A stretch of 64,000 nt of DNA, taken from contig CM019697.1 in the NCBI GenBank assembly GCA_009760885.1, forward strand, positions 30,930,710 to 30,994,709, given 5' to 3'. Shown here piece by piece: positions 52,718-64,000 of the stretch (position 1 is its first letter; each line of letters starts with the position of its first letter). Under the pieces are notes generated by a model that saw only the letters and a program-made list of their open reading frames with translations, did no database searches and was not told the DNA's origin. Made by a program: the position numbers and the translations under genes. This DNA is from Achatina immaculata. Its lineage: Eukaryota > Mollusca > Gastropoda > Stylommatophora > Achatinidae.

Positions 52718-54603
52718 AAAATGTTTAAGAATTATTTATTCCGAACAAAATCAGACTCTGAGAGCTTTCTCTAAGCAACTAAAATTGAAAAACAACACCT
52801 AAAATTGAAAAACAACTGAAACAAAGTATGTTTGAGCTGTTTATTTGAAGTAAAACACTGACAGTTTTTATTCTCATATAAACTCTGTGCTCTTGATATG
52901 AATCATGCCTCACAAGGCAATCACCTTCTCTACAGTCAAATATTCCTAACAGTAAACCTGTTAATAATCATTAAAGAATGTATACAAAAGTATAGTGTAA
53001 TCTCCAAAAGGCAGTGAACAAATTGCAACTTGATACATTTTAAACATACAAAAAAAAATATTCTCCAGATACTCCAATATCAAAGGTTTGTAATGCATGT
53101 TCAATAAACATTAAAAAAAAAGTTTCTAAACAATATTCAGAAATCGAAATCTTTGCACAGCAGGATCTGTGGTTCCTAATTTGTCACAACCAGTCTAGGG
53201 AAACAAAATGTGTTTAAAAATGCAAAAGTGGATACCGTGGCGGCACTTTTCTTTGGTACTTTCTTATGTGTTCCTGGGTGGGGCTACTTTGTAATGCAGC
53301 TACTTGTAGTGTATGGGCCCTACCTACTTAACTGTGGGCATTTGTTCCCGAAAGAATGGATGACTGTTTCAGTCCATGGATGAGCTTTATTCCCTACCAT
53401 TAGCTATAATCATACTTAACTAGCATCTGAAGATGTAATAATGGTATCTGTAGTTTCTAATGGTTTCCGTCAGTTGCAGTAACAGTTGTATTTACACTGG
53501 TCTTCAGGACCTTCACTTCACTCTTGCATGAAAAGATGTTCCAGAGTTGTCAGTAGACTGTTTCTAGATGTAGAGGGAACTGCTTGTCTCACTCCAGTTA
53601 ATGACAGCTTTATGTTTATCTGGACTCAAAATACTCACACTTAAACTGCCAGGTAGCTCTAATTTTGAGCACATTTTTGATGAATCACGCAGCAAATGAT
53701 ATACAAAGTCCAGGGTCTCTGCGGCACTTTTAATGATCTAGCTGTTAACAGAAAAAAAAAATCTGGCCACTGATACCTAAGTGCAACAATTATTACCAAA
53801 TGCCTGCTTATCAACATGGAACAGAATTATGCTGATGCTGCCATCTGAACACAAATAATGCATTACCAGCATGAATTCTGTAAAATGAACGCAAGATAGC
53901 TGATATTTGTTGACAAACAGCAGCATTAAGTTCTACTACCTCTCTTACAGACATGATACAAACCCCAGTCTGAACTTATAAGAACTCTGCTCCATGTTTG
54001 TCTAGTTAGTGGCACCATATGCTGTTAATAGTGAGAGGTGTTTGCTCTATAGCAGCCTGCTTGCTAACCATGTTATGCTAAATATACAGGTTTAAAATCT
54101 CACACTATCTGAAACTGCAGCTCAGGATTACTTTCATATTTACACGGATATATAATAATGCCCTGGAAATGGTCTGAGATTGTGCTGAAGTCTGTTTACA
54201 CACTCAATAGAAGTCTGTCCAGAATACATGCATTAATTTTCAATGACCACACGAAAAAAAAAAAAAGAAACACCATTTCTAACATTTGACCGATATTGTC
54301 ATGTTAACAATGTTCACATGTGCACAAAAGAAGATCTTAAAAATATGTAGACTTAGTGAAAAAAAAAGTCATAAGAGAGATAAAATAAAAAAAAAAAAAG
54401 TTTTCAACTGCAACACAAAAGAACACAAGTTAAACAGTTTGTTATTTTCAGACGTTCAAATTTTTAATTAAAAAAAAAAAAAAATCTAGTCTCACTTCCT
54501 CACTTCCATGTACACCAAAGTTTATCAATAACTGTTGCAGAGCTAAGACAATCTCTCAGTCATACATAAACAATGCAGCATAAACACATATAAACCAAGT
54601 TCC
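52718..54603 (-). other. Presumed 3' UTR and flank of the kinase gene
   Basis: There is no coding frame. A minus-strand AATAAA (TTTATT near 52733 on the plus strand) could end the transcript. A repeat shared with 56095-56228 lies at 53395-53545. Confidence 0.35.
53395..53545. repeat. ~150-bp dispersed repeat, copy 1
   Basis: It matches 56095-56228 in direct orientation (ATAATGGTATCTGTAGTTTC and CTGGTCTTCAGGACCTTCAC in both). Confidence 0.85.
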
Positions 54604-54687
54604 CTATCTGTAACCAAGTAGTATCTCTTGCTGTCTGGAATCATACGTTTCTTTCATTTTATCAAGGTCATAGTTGGCATCCAGGAC
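54604..54687 (-). CDS. Deoxynucleoside kinase terminal exon
   Basis: Minus-strand acceptor TTGTTCCAG|GTCCTGG. It encodes 27 residues and TAG at 54604-54606. Confidence 0.8.
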   Translation of the reverse strand, partial: VLDANYDLDKMKETYDSRQQEILLGYR

Positions 54688-57600
54688 CTGGAACAATACA
54701 AGTCTTACAAATAATCACTGTTTAAGCCAATAATCTTATACAAAACAAATAATCACTGTTTAAGTCATTAATCTTACCATCATCATCTTCAGGTGCCGTG
54801 CCGACTGGTGTTGGCTATTATGCTTGTCCAGAGTATGCGATCCTTCATGCAGGCCACCACCTCAGTTGGTGATCTCCTCTCACACCATTCCATCAGACTG
54901 TCCAGTATCATTTCTCTTGGTCTTCCTCTTGATCTTCTTCTTCTATTTTTCCTGCTGTTATAATATTTTCAATGCTCCCTCTTCTCATTTCATGTCCTAT
55001 GAAAGTACATTGTCTCTCTCTTATTTTTTTGACAAGATTTTTTGGTCTCTCCAGCTCTTCTCATACATTCTTCATTAGTTACTTTTGCTGTCCAGGGGAT
55101 TCGCAACATTCTTCTAATAAACCATACTTCTGATGCTTCCAATGATTTTTTTGTGCAGACCTGCCTGTTGTCTATGATTCACTTCCATATAACAAGATAG
55201 GTTCAATATAACATTTTAGGACTCGTTTTCTAACATTCATTGATAAGGATGTGTTGGATGTTTCTCATTCTCTGAAATGCAGTCTTTGCTTGGCATATTC
55301 TGTTCCTAATTTCTGTTCTGCATTTCCCATCTGAAGTTATTACTGCTCCAAGGTATTTGAATTTCTGCACCTGCTTTAGAATAGTTCCATTTAATTTTAT
55401 ACTGCATGCCGGTGGATTCTGTTTCTTAGATATACCATAGTCTCTGTCTTTTTGATGCTCAAAGTAAGGCCTTTCTGTTCACTTTCTTTGGCGACTTTAT
55501 CCAAGAGATTTTGCAGGTCTTGTTGGTTCTCAATTAATCTTATACAAAACAAATAATCACTGTTTAAGCCATTAATCTTATACAAAACAAATAATCACTG
55601 TTTAAGTCATTAATCTTACATAAAACTTATAGGTGCAAATATGGCAGGTTTACAAATATAGCACATCATAACTAGGCTAGGCTCTATTCCACCCGCTCAT
55701 GACACTGTTATATTTAGCATGAACTCTTTCAGTCTAGTGAAAAGCCAGAGCTCAATGTGTTCTCTAAAGTAGTGGAACCTGCCAAGAAATCTGTTTCTGG
55801 GATACATTATTGGGATTCCAAGCAAGCTGCCACAGCTCATTGACTGACTGCACTCCAAGACCAGCACTGCTTGTAAAGAACTCAAGACTGCAATTATAGG
55901 AGATCCTATTATGTATAAAATCCATAACGCATTGCACAGGGTTGTGGAATTTTGGTTATAAACAATTAAGGATGTAGTCAGATTTGACAGAAATGTACCA
56001 TTTATGGAGATAACATAAAACAGAGGATTCAAAGATACCAACCATACACATCGCAACTTGGACACACATTAGTTTTTTCACTACCACTGGCTATAATCAT
56101 ACTTAACTAGTATCTAGAGATGTAATAATGGTATCTGTAGTTTCTAATGGCTTCAGTCAGTTGCAGTAACAGTTGTATTTACACTGGTCTTCAGGACCTT
56201 CACTTCACTCTTGCATGAAAAAGGTGTTCCTTAAACAGTGATTGTTTTGTATAAGATGTCACGTGACTGCCCCTGATGGATCAGAGGAGAAAAAGTGGAG
56301 ACTGGGTGAGACGAGTAAGGAAGAATGAAGGTCTGAATTTATGTCTGTGTTCCTGCTTGAAAGCTGGAACTATGGTTTGACTGCTTGTGGTTGCCTGCCC
56401 TTTTTAGGACAAGGAATGGAACATTTTTTTTTTAATAAATAGGAAACAACAAGGCTTTTGTACGGTAAAGTAAGAGAACATAATTTTGTAGGATTAGACC
56501 TAAAAAAACAGGGCACCAGGTGAAGATGAAGTGACTGCTGAGATGTTGAAAGCAGAAGAAACAGAAACACCAAAACAACTTTGCTGGATATTACAACAAA
56601 TTTGGGATCTAGAAAAAGCCCCAGAGGAGTGGAAAACTGGGCTTATAGTAAAACTACCAAAGAAGGGTGACCTCAGAGATTGCGGGAACTGGAGAGGCAT
56701 TACCCTACTGCCACTCACCAGTAAAGTATTTTGCAGAATAATCATCAACAGAATTGTACCAACACTTGAGGAAAAACTTCGGAAAGAGCAGGCAAGATTT
56801 AGGAAAGGAAGATCATGCATAGACCACATATTTGTACTTAGACAAATATTAGAACAGGCAAATGAGTGGCATAGCACAACATATGCATTATTCATAGATT
56901 TTGAGAAAGCCTTTGACAGTGTCAATAGAGATGCACTGTGGAAAATCCTAAGATGGCATGGCCTCCCCCATAAAATAGTTAATGTAATCAAAGCCCTATA
57001 CGAGGGTTTTCAGTGCAAAGTTATCTGTGGAGAACATACCTCCAGCAGCTTTAGGGTACAAACAGGAGTGAAACAGGGATGTGTACTATCACCAACATTA
57101 TTTATCTTGGCAGTAGATTGGTTAATGAAGGAGGCAACATCAGACAAACGCAGAGGATTACAATGGACCCTTGACATAGTGCTGGAGGACCTTGACTTTG
57201 CGGACGACATTTGTCTATTATCAAGCAGTCACAAAGATATGCAAGATAAAATAAACAAGCTAACTCAGAATGCAAACAACATAGGACTAAAGATCAACGT
57301 AGGAAAGACAAAGTTAATGAAGCAAAATGTGAACAACAGAAATGTACTCAGAGTAGACAGCAAGTTAGTGGAGGAGGTCAACGAATTTGTATACCTTGGC
57401 AGCAGAGTAGTAGAAAATGGAGACAGCACAGAGGACATCAACAGCAGACTTACTAGAGCAAACCAGGCTTTTGCAATGCTGCAGACTATACGGAAATAAA
57501 AAAGAACTAAGCATAAATATGAAAATCAGGATATTTAAGAGTAATGTTCTAAGTGTATTACTCTATGGAAGTGAATGCTGGAAAATCACCAAAACCATAG

Positions 57601-58978
57601 AAAACAGGTTGAATTCTTTCCAGACTAAATGTTTACGAAGAATTAGAAAAATATTTTGGCCAAACACCATAAGAAATAACATCTTATTGGCAGAAATGCA
57701 GATGAAGCCACTGACAACAATTATTGAGGAAAGACGATGGTGATGGTTGGGACATGTGCTCCGAATGACTGACAGCTCACTACCAAAAATAGCACTAAGA
57801 TGGACACCACAGGGGAACAGAAGTAAGGGTAGACCAAAAGAGACATGGAGAAGAACAACAGAAAGGATGTTGAGCAATAAAGGGCTCACCTGGGCAAGAG
57901 CAGAAAAAAAGGCGAAGGACAGGCATTTGTGGAAAACCCTTGCGGAAGCCCCATGTGCCCTGGGCACTTAAGGTTCAAAGAAAGAGAGAGACCTAAAAAA
58001 AATCGTAGACAAAGCTGTACGGTAAGGTAAGAGAACACTACAATTTTTTTCGAGGTTTAATCCTACAAAACTGTGTTCTCTTACTTTAAGGAATGGAATA
58101 GTGTGTTTGATTTCCTGAAGTGAATTGTTTGCGTTCTGAAAGGACTTTTGACTAGATACGCTTGGCTTTTGTATGCCTGCTCAATAAATTCCACATGGCA
58201 GAGTTCACCCACCGGAATTCTTACATTAGTCTTCTTGTTCATTGGTCTTGTCTGAAATTGTTTTTAATCACCATAAGTCATTCACATCATCTCATAGTTC
58301 CTTCTCATATTAAATACTGTTCAATTGGATTTATTCATCTTGTTACCTGATCGTTTGTCAAGTTTCGGTGTTGTATTTTTCATACTTAATTGGAGAACTT
58401 TGACCTGTGTTAGATAATGTGTGATATGGTGTTTACACTGTGAATATGCTATGTAAATGTTGTTTAACTTGCTGGTACAGAAACCACATCATATGTGAGT
58501 GCACAAACATAACAGTGGGCACATACGATTATATCTGGTGCCGTACAAGGCATGAAAAAAAGAGACACAATTATATAGAAAAAACAAATGTTTTCACACT
58601 GCAACATAGAAATAAATGAGATGACTAGAAAAACAAATGTTTTCAGATCTCAAACTAATCAGGGCCACAAAGGTAAAAGACAATCAAAATATTTTGGACA
58701 TGTCTGAATTTATCAGCCAACAAACAGAAAATTCTGTTCTGCACAAAAACAGTAAAATCATGAAGAAGACACATGTAAATTCCATCATAAATGAAAAGCC
58801 TGTATGCTACTTACATACCTATTTCTATTATGAAAAAAAAGTCACATACGCCATTAACATCATATTAAATAAAGTCAATAAAAACACAGAATATACGTAC
58901 CACAACAGGAGCTGGCACTGGGTACTTTTTATGAATAAGCCAGTCTTCATGCAGATTATGTAAGGCTTCCAGAAATGA
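54604..58978 (-). CDS. Deoxynucleoside kinase (TK2/dNK type), last two coding exons
   Basis: The minus-strand exons 58901-58978 and 54604-54687 join in phase 0. The first reads SFLEALHNLHEDWLIHKK to PAPVV. The second reads VLDANYDLDKMKETYDSRQQ and ends GYR-stop. In the dNK/TK2/dCK/dGK family this is the C-terminal part after the LID: the LxxLHxxHExWL helix, then the strand with VLDA/N that closes the fold. The enzyme phosphorylates deoxynucleosides in the salvage pathway. The P-loop and substrate site exons would lie at higher coordinates; I found none up to 64000. The single intron of 4.2 kb holds several LINEs. Confidence 0.8.
54780..55534 (-). mobile_element. LINE 3' half (family delta), inserted in a short tandem repeat
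   Basis: The 3' end carries a GATGATGATG-type tail. The RT C-terminal block reads LQNLLDKVAKESEQKGLTLS at 55397-55585. TTAATCTTA flanks both ends. The surrounding ACAAATAATCACTGTTTAAG units at 54690-54780 and 55535-55625 were one array before insertion. Confidence 0.75.
55697..56065 (-). other. 122-codon frame in the kinase intron, doubtful
   Basis: A hydrophobic frame (SSLQAVLVLECSQS, IGSPIIAVL) has no splice-site or homology support I can see. It may be a chance frame in repeat DNA. Confidence 0.2.
56095..56228. repeat. ~150-bp dispersed repeat, copy 2
   Basis: Direct copy of 53395-53545. One copy lies in the kinase intron and one in its 3' region. Confidence 0.85.
56508..57987 (+). mobile_element. 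RTE-like LINE (family gamma), 5'-truncated, RT mostly open
   Basis: A 13-bp duplication, AGACCTAAAAAAA, flanks it, starting near 56495 and near 57987. A 322-codon frame (56531-57499) covers the RT: LPKKGDLRDCGNWRGITLLP, ALFIDFEKAFDSVN, GVKQGCVLSPTLF and LDFADDICLLSSS. After one frameshift, 57417-57743 and 57747-57971 give the C-terminus. This is the least decayed gamma RT in the window. The endonuclease is missing, so it is not autonomous. Confidence 0.9.
58171..58380. repeat. ~210-bp dispersed repeat, copy 2
   Basis: Direct copy of 50730-50940, about 7.4 kb away. Confidence 0.85.
58901..58978 (-). CDS. Deoxynucleoside kinase penultimate exon
   Basis: Minus-strand acceptor ATTTTTTTCAG|TCATTTC and donor GTTGTG|GTACGT. 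It is 78 nt, phase 0 at both ends, with the LHNLHEDWLIH helix typical of the family. Confidence 0.85.
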
Positions 58979-59251
58979 CTGAAAAAAATAACAGTTAATC
59001 TGAAATATGGAAGCATATCCAAGCTATAAGGGGGGGAAAAGTTTACACTTTCACAAAATATTGAACACTGAGCATCAATCCAAAGTAATTAACTATAAAC
59101 TGATACCACAAGCCATGCTTCCATCCATTCATTATGATACAACTCAACAAAATAGGACTAAAATGACTTATTGCATGAAATTCCTCTCAAGTAAATTTTA
59201 TGTGGTGAACTGAAGAAAACAAGTCAACATGGCTGACCAGTACTGAGATAT

Positions 59252-59346
59252 CTTCTTCTTCTTCTTCTTCTTCGTTCGCACTGTCTGTCCATATCTGCAG
59301 TCCTGTCTCTTGGATAAATTTCACTGTTTTTTGTAACTCATGTATG
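59252..59346 (-). mobile_element. 95-bp RNase H-LINE tail insertion
   Basis: Only the last ~95 bp of the LINE at 59872-61265 is present, including the (GAA)n tail. A perfect 13-bp duplication, AGTACTGAGATAT, flanks it at 59239-59251 and 59347-59359. It is an extreme 5' truncation. Confidence 0.9.
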
Positions 59347-59504
59347 AGTACTGAGATATAAGGGTGCCTGTAAGGTCCCATGAGGCAGTATTATTGGGAA
59401 GGAAATATCCACAAGAACTGGACAGGCATCTTAGGCCTTTAACAAATTAGCATACATAGGGAAATCTCCCATTCTCCTTATGAACCTCATGTTCATAATC
59501 TATA

Positions 59505-59800
59505 AATCCAATGTATGCTCAGTTTTATTATAGGCAGCTAAAACATGGAGAAACAGTCAAAGAACTGAAAGCAGACTGAGAGGATATGAAGGAAGATGCT
59601 TCACTGGGAAGAACATGTGACAAATGAGGAAATAACCAAATGAATGGATATTGAGAACATTACTAAAGAGGTCAAAAGACAAAGATGGAAATGGCTGGTC
59701 CACATACTATGAATGGGAAAAAAACACAACGACACCCCTAATACTGTCTTAACTTTAACACCTCAAGGGAAAAGAAAGAGGACATATAACAGTATAAGAG
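59505..59800 (+). mobile_element. Degenerate LINE C-terminal fragment
   Basis: Text such as AAKTWRNSQRTESRLRGYEG can be read with frame changes, then LTLTPQGKRKR. This is typical of an RTE-like RT C-terminus. Confidence 0.5.
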
Positions 59801-59871
59801 AGGTAATTGTGTTAATTACTTTTAGGCTATTTATCACCCTTGTGGTCTTGTCACTTTTTGACTTCCGGGGT

Positions 59872-61265
59872 CTTCTTCTTCTTCGTTCGCACTGTCTGTC
59901 TATATCTGCAGTCCTGTCTCTTGGATAAATTTCACTGTTTTTTGTAATTCATGTATGGAACCATAGAGCTTATCTTCTTTAGTGGTTTCACTGGGCCAGT
60001 AATTATTTCTCAGTGTCTCGTAGTTGATGCAGTTCTGGAGGATATGTTCCACAGTTTGGGGCACCTGGGCACATGTACATAGATTAGTAGTACCAACCTT
60101 AAACTTTGTATACATATGACTTCGGAGTCGGCTGTGTCCTGTTCGGAGACGGAAGATGGTGACTTGTTCCTTTCTGTTTAGCATGTGATAGTCATCATGT
60201 GGTGGTGTTTGTGGCTTCCTGTAGGTTTTTATCATGCTTTTCTTCTGATTATAAGTGACTGGTATGTCTGGTTGCTCCATTTCAGTGCCCTCTTTGGCCA
60301 GGTGGTCAGCTTTCTCATTGCCTGGTATCCCACAGTGGGAGGGAATCCATTGCAAAGTGACTCCATGTTGTAAGCCAATTTTTGACATGGCATCCTTAAG
60401 GTCTGGTAGTTTGTTGCACTGAAGAGCCTCCAGTACTGATCTTGCATCTGTGAGAATTACTACAGGACATGTATCAATTCTGGAGTCTGATAGTTTTTCA
60501 ACTGCAGCAATAATTGCCCTAACTTCTGCATCAAAGTTGTTGCAGTATTTACCAGTGGGTATGGAAATCTTGTCAATGGTGTTGTTTGGATATTCAATAT
60601 ATGCTCCTGCCCCTCCATTCTTTATGGCATTATGTGCAGATCCATCTGTATACACACGTATCCAGGTGTCACATGGTTATTTGTCATCTAGAACACTAAG
60701 TGTGGCTGTTGATCTTACAAGACTGCTCTGCATCTCACCATTCTGCACACCTTTCACTTCAGTCTGAATAGTCATTTGTGTATAATCTGCTTCTTTCCAT
60801 GGTGTATGCTCTGGTACAGATGATAATGGAGCGACTACAGTTGGAAGGTCAGGTATCAGCTTACGCATACGCTTGGCCTGATGAATGAAGCTGCTTCTTT
60901 TAAGCCGTCCTAATGTCAAGTTACTGAATCTCTCCTTCAGGGGATGGCTTACAGAGCTAAGGAATTTTTCTCCCATGGTCATGACCTTTGTGTCTCTACG
61001 TTCCTTTAGCGGTTGAACACCAACTATTTTCTGCATTTCTACTATTGGTGTGGACCTCATGGCACCTGTGATAATCCGTAGTGACTGATTTTGAACCTTG
61101 TCTAGATTATGCAGCATAGTGTTTGATGCTGTGCACCAAGATGTTGAGCCATATTCTAAATGTGGTAGAATACTTTGCTGATATACATTCTTGAGGATTC
61201 TTTCACTAGCTCCCCATGTGGTTCCACTCAATTTTCTTAATATGGCTAGTTTTCTTCTGGCTTTT
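59872..61265 (-). mobile_element. RNase H-type LINE (I/Nimb-like), 5'-truncated, second long copy
   Basis: A 10-bp duplication, CTTCCGGGGT, lies at 59862-59871 and 61266-61275. The minus strand has an RT C-terminal segment open at 60677-61231 and RNase H plus C-terminus open at 59900-60655, separated by one stop region near 60675. RNase H residues are visible at YTDGSAH, EVRAIIAAVEKL, LTDARSV and SHCGIPGNEKADHL. It differs from 51272-52704 by few changes and a short insertion near 60785. Confidence 0.9.
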
Positions 61266-61275
61266 CTTCCGGGGT

Positions 61276-62329
61276 AAGTTTCCGGTTGTTTCTAGAAGGT
61301 TGTCATATGATGAGTAAACCTCACGCCAGCAAGAATTTTGGGAGAAGACTGATTTGTGCAGTCAGAAGGTGGACTAGGACGGATGGGAACTCGAGCTGAT
61401 GTCATTGATATGCAGACTCACTTCTGGATTCTGCAGAATCTGTCTTGTGCAACTCTTCTTGAAATGCTAGACTGGAACATGTTGTTTGAAATGCCATATG
61501 GCAGGGCAACCACCATTTATTTCATAATTTTCATTTGTTGCCTGTCCATCAATAAACATTCTATCAAGTGTCAACACCAGACTTGCTGGTCAGTTGCAGT
61601 GTGCGCCAACATAGGATTTGGAAGAGAGCCTGGGAATGAATCTGAATCTGGAGATAGTGTTTAACAACTTCTGGGTGAATTTCAAATAAAGAAAATGCAG
61701 AGTCAGAGAAACCTGTAGGGATACAAATCATGGACATTGATCTTCAGCTGGTGCGAACAAGAAGCACAAATCTTCATCAGCAAGAAAGAAATACACAATT
61801 CTGTGGCAGATCAATGGGGGACACTGAGACATACGATATAGGAAAAACTAGAGGAAGTATGAAAGACATGGTTTGAGGTATCTTCCCCTAGAGGAAGTAT
61901 GAAAGACATGGTTTGAGGTATCTTGATTTGCTCAAGACAGGACTGGCCGGAGAACCTCTGCTGGAAAGCCTTATGCTCCACTGGGAGTACAGAGGATGAT
62001 GAAGGTCCCATGAGAGCTTTTTCTGTCAGTCACAAAGACAAAGGATAAAAAAAAGTTGCCATACATAAGTGGAGGAAATGGGGGTCAGACGTGAAGACAG
62101 AAGATACATGAACAACAAAGCAATGAGATCTTGTAACACAAACACACTGTATCATTACTGTAACTAATTATGTCAATCAAATATTAACAATAATTAGTAT
62201 GAGATAAGTTGTTCAGCAATGCTGCTTTGGCAAACTCTGCAAACAGCTCACATCTACCTGCTTCCAATCCATCTTCTGGTATGAAAAAGAGCCATTAAAT
62301 ATATAAAGAAAATCTGAATTAAACATCTT
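61276..62329. other. Stretch without a supported gene
   Basis: A 102-codon plus frame at 61356-61664 lacks motifs or splice support. A direct repeat of about 37 bp (CTAGAGGAAGTATGAAAGAC and onward) occurs at 61849 and 61890. Confidence 0.4.
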
Positions 62330-62975
62330 ACATCCTTCCCGCGCCGCTAAACATCACATGGGGCCCGCATGATAGCTCACCAAGATTTCCTGTCTTCGGC
62401 GACTTTTTCAATCTCATCAAGGATGTTATGCCCACTGAACTGGCCTCTCATGACAATGTCCTCTTTAGAATTTCACCTCTTTTTCTTCGGTCTGTTGTGT
62501 TCCACCTGATAGCTTTTTGGGGATCCTCTGATTGTTTCTTCTCATCACATGACTAACATATGTCTATATTCTTTTTCTGATCACCCATGAGACAGGTTGT
62601 TGTTTGGTCATCTGTCTTATCTCTGCGTTGCTCTTGAATTCATTCCACTTTATACCAAGTATTTTCCTTAGGCATTTGTTTTCAAAAGAGTCTAATTTTT
62701 GCCTATTTCTTCAGTTGTTTTCCAGCTTTCACATGCATAAATGAGGGTGGATATTACATTCGAATAATCTTAACATGGTTTTTGTGCTTATAACTTCTGA
62801 ATGCCATATGTTCTCAAGAATCTTGAAGGTCAATGCTGCTTTTGCAATTCGAATTCTAACTTCCTTTCTGGTGTCACCATCCTGGTCTACGTAGCTGCCT
62901 AGATAAGCAAACTGGTTGACTTCTTCAACAGCTGTTCCAACATCTAAACTATATTTAAATTTGTTAAAATTCACA
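62330..62975 (-). mobile_element. RTE-like LINE 3' portion (family alpha)
   Basis: The minus strand encodes GTAVEEVNQFAYLGSYVDQD (62729-62974) and a degenerate C-terminus down to the family 3' terminus near 62335. Confidence 0.8.
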
Positions 62976-63089
62976 CATATTTACAGAGCCTTTTCATCAC
63001 AAAGCATTATAAATGTTTGGTGGTGGCAGATCTCCCTGTTGCTGTAAGCTAGCTCTTGGTAGCTGGTGCCACAGGAAGAACTTTGCTGT

Positions 63090-63721
63090 TCTTTATTTTA
63101 AAACAAGTGTTGTAACATTTAGATTGTACATATTTCGTCTGCGATTCCGGTGACACTTTCAAAATGGCGAAAGCGTGCCTAGTTACGAGCAATGCCGAAC
63201 GAGAAAAAGGACGAGAAGCATGGAAATTTTTCAATTTTTGACAATGTAGGTAGGGGTACGGACATAGCCTATGGCTACCCCACTACTCTTGAATGTTTTC
63301 TAAGTAGATCTAGACATATTTAGACGACTTAAGAAGTAGTTAGGGGTAGTTAGGAGGTTAGTTCAGACATTCATTCAGCGAGAATGCAATATGGAATCAC
63401 AATACGAGATCGACAAGTAGATCTACATATCTCAGATGGTAAGTAGTGGTAAGTAGGGCAGAGCTAGACCTCGCCGATGGTGAGGTGTCCACAATAAGTG
63501 TCTAAAAAACATCACATTACTTCTTTTTTCCTAAAAAACTCTGCATTTATGAAATTTTCATTCATTTAGCTATACTTTAAAACATATTATGTATACGGAA
63601 GTACATGGAAATACTGTTTTCCATTCCATTTTACAACTAGACCCCCTAACAGACCAAGACCCGCGTTTTTACTCCCGCACACCATGACACATCCGTGTTT
63701 CTTCCTCCAGCACGGAAAGAG
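63090..63721. mobile_element. piggyBac-like element, truncated copy (inverted)
   Basis: It matches 11492-12176 in reverse and ends GCACGGAAAGAG before TTAA at 63722-63725. The other end is missing its terminal repeat; similarity stops near 63110. The short MKNFHASRP frame (63049-63234) is kept. Confidence 0.75.
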
Positions 63722-64000
63722 TTAAATATGTTATCACAGCACTTTGTGCCATGAAACTAAGCTACAGAATTTTATAGAAAAATCTCTACATTTGTTCTGT
63801 GTTCAGCTAAAACTTTATTTTAAAAAATGTGTTAAAAGAATCTGTAATGAAAAATGCCTCTGCTGAAAACTACTCATGGTCAGTAAAACAAAATTCATTT
63901 GACATTTCATCTCATTAGAGAATGGTCACAGAAAATGTTAACATTCACATTTACATGAAATATGTCACTACAGTTTATTCTGTCAGAGCAGTTCAAGGAA

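Noticed and set aside
62200..62290. Possible upstream kinase exon on the minus strand
   Set aside because: An acceptor-like site is followed by text (EDGLEAGRCELFAEFAKAAL) that does not resemble any part of the kinase family.

Overview
The window is animal nuclear DNA: spliced genes with GT-AG introns, long repeat-filled introns, and dense non-LTR retrotransposons, SINEs and DNA transposons. The 18S rRNA fragment, the RTE-type LINEs and the tRNA-headed SINEs suggest a lophotrochozoan, most likely a gastropod mollusc. That placement is inference; no tree could be built.

Host genes. (1) 7693-24217, plus strand: a complete nine-exon gene that splices in frame to 449 codons. It encodes an unrecognised, probably RNA-binding protein with an acidic N-terminus, two divergent RRM-like segments and a Gly/Arg-rich tail. 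(2) 35652-44204, plus strand: three exons of a claudin/PMP22-like four-TM protein, all joined by phase-1 introns; the first exon was not found. (3) 49378-49758, plus strand: an apparently intronless small membrane protein behind a TATA box. (4) 54604-58978, minus strand: the last two coding exons of a deoxynucleoside kinase (TK2/dNK type); the rest lies to the right, probably outside the window.

Repeats. Most other DNA is transposon. At least five LINE families are present. The RTE-like ones include a full-length degenerate 3.19-kb copy at 36448-39640. An RNase H-bearing LINE (I/Nimb-like) has three 5'-truncated copies at 51272-52704, 59252-59346 and 59872-61265, each with clear target-site duplications. 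There are also two tRNA-derived SINE families, a mariner nested in a LINE, a Tc1-like relic, a hAT-like element and piggyBac-like TTAA elements.

Most striking is a non-coding composite retroelement present twice in opposite orientation (3881-5304 and 31734-33629). The second copy has a head made of apparent pre-rRNA 5' spacer plus the first ~169 nt of 18S rRNA, joined to a body of tandem subrepeats and a (GAA)n tail. It is bounded by a perfect 13-bp target-site duplication, so the rRNA head travelled with it. The first copy has the same body and tail but an unrelated head. The extreme 3' end of both copies resembles that of the RNase H LINE, which suggests that LINE as the mobilising machinery.
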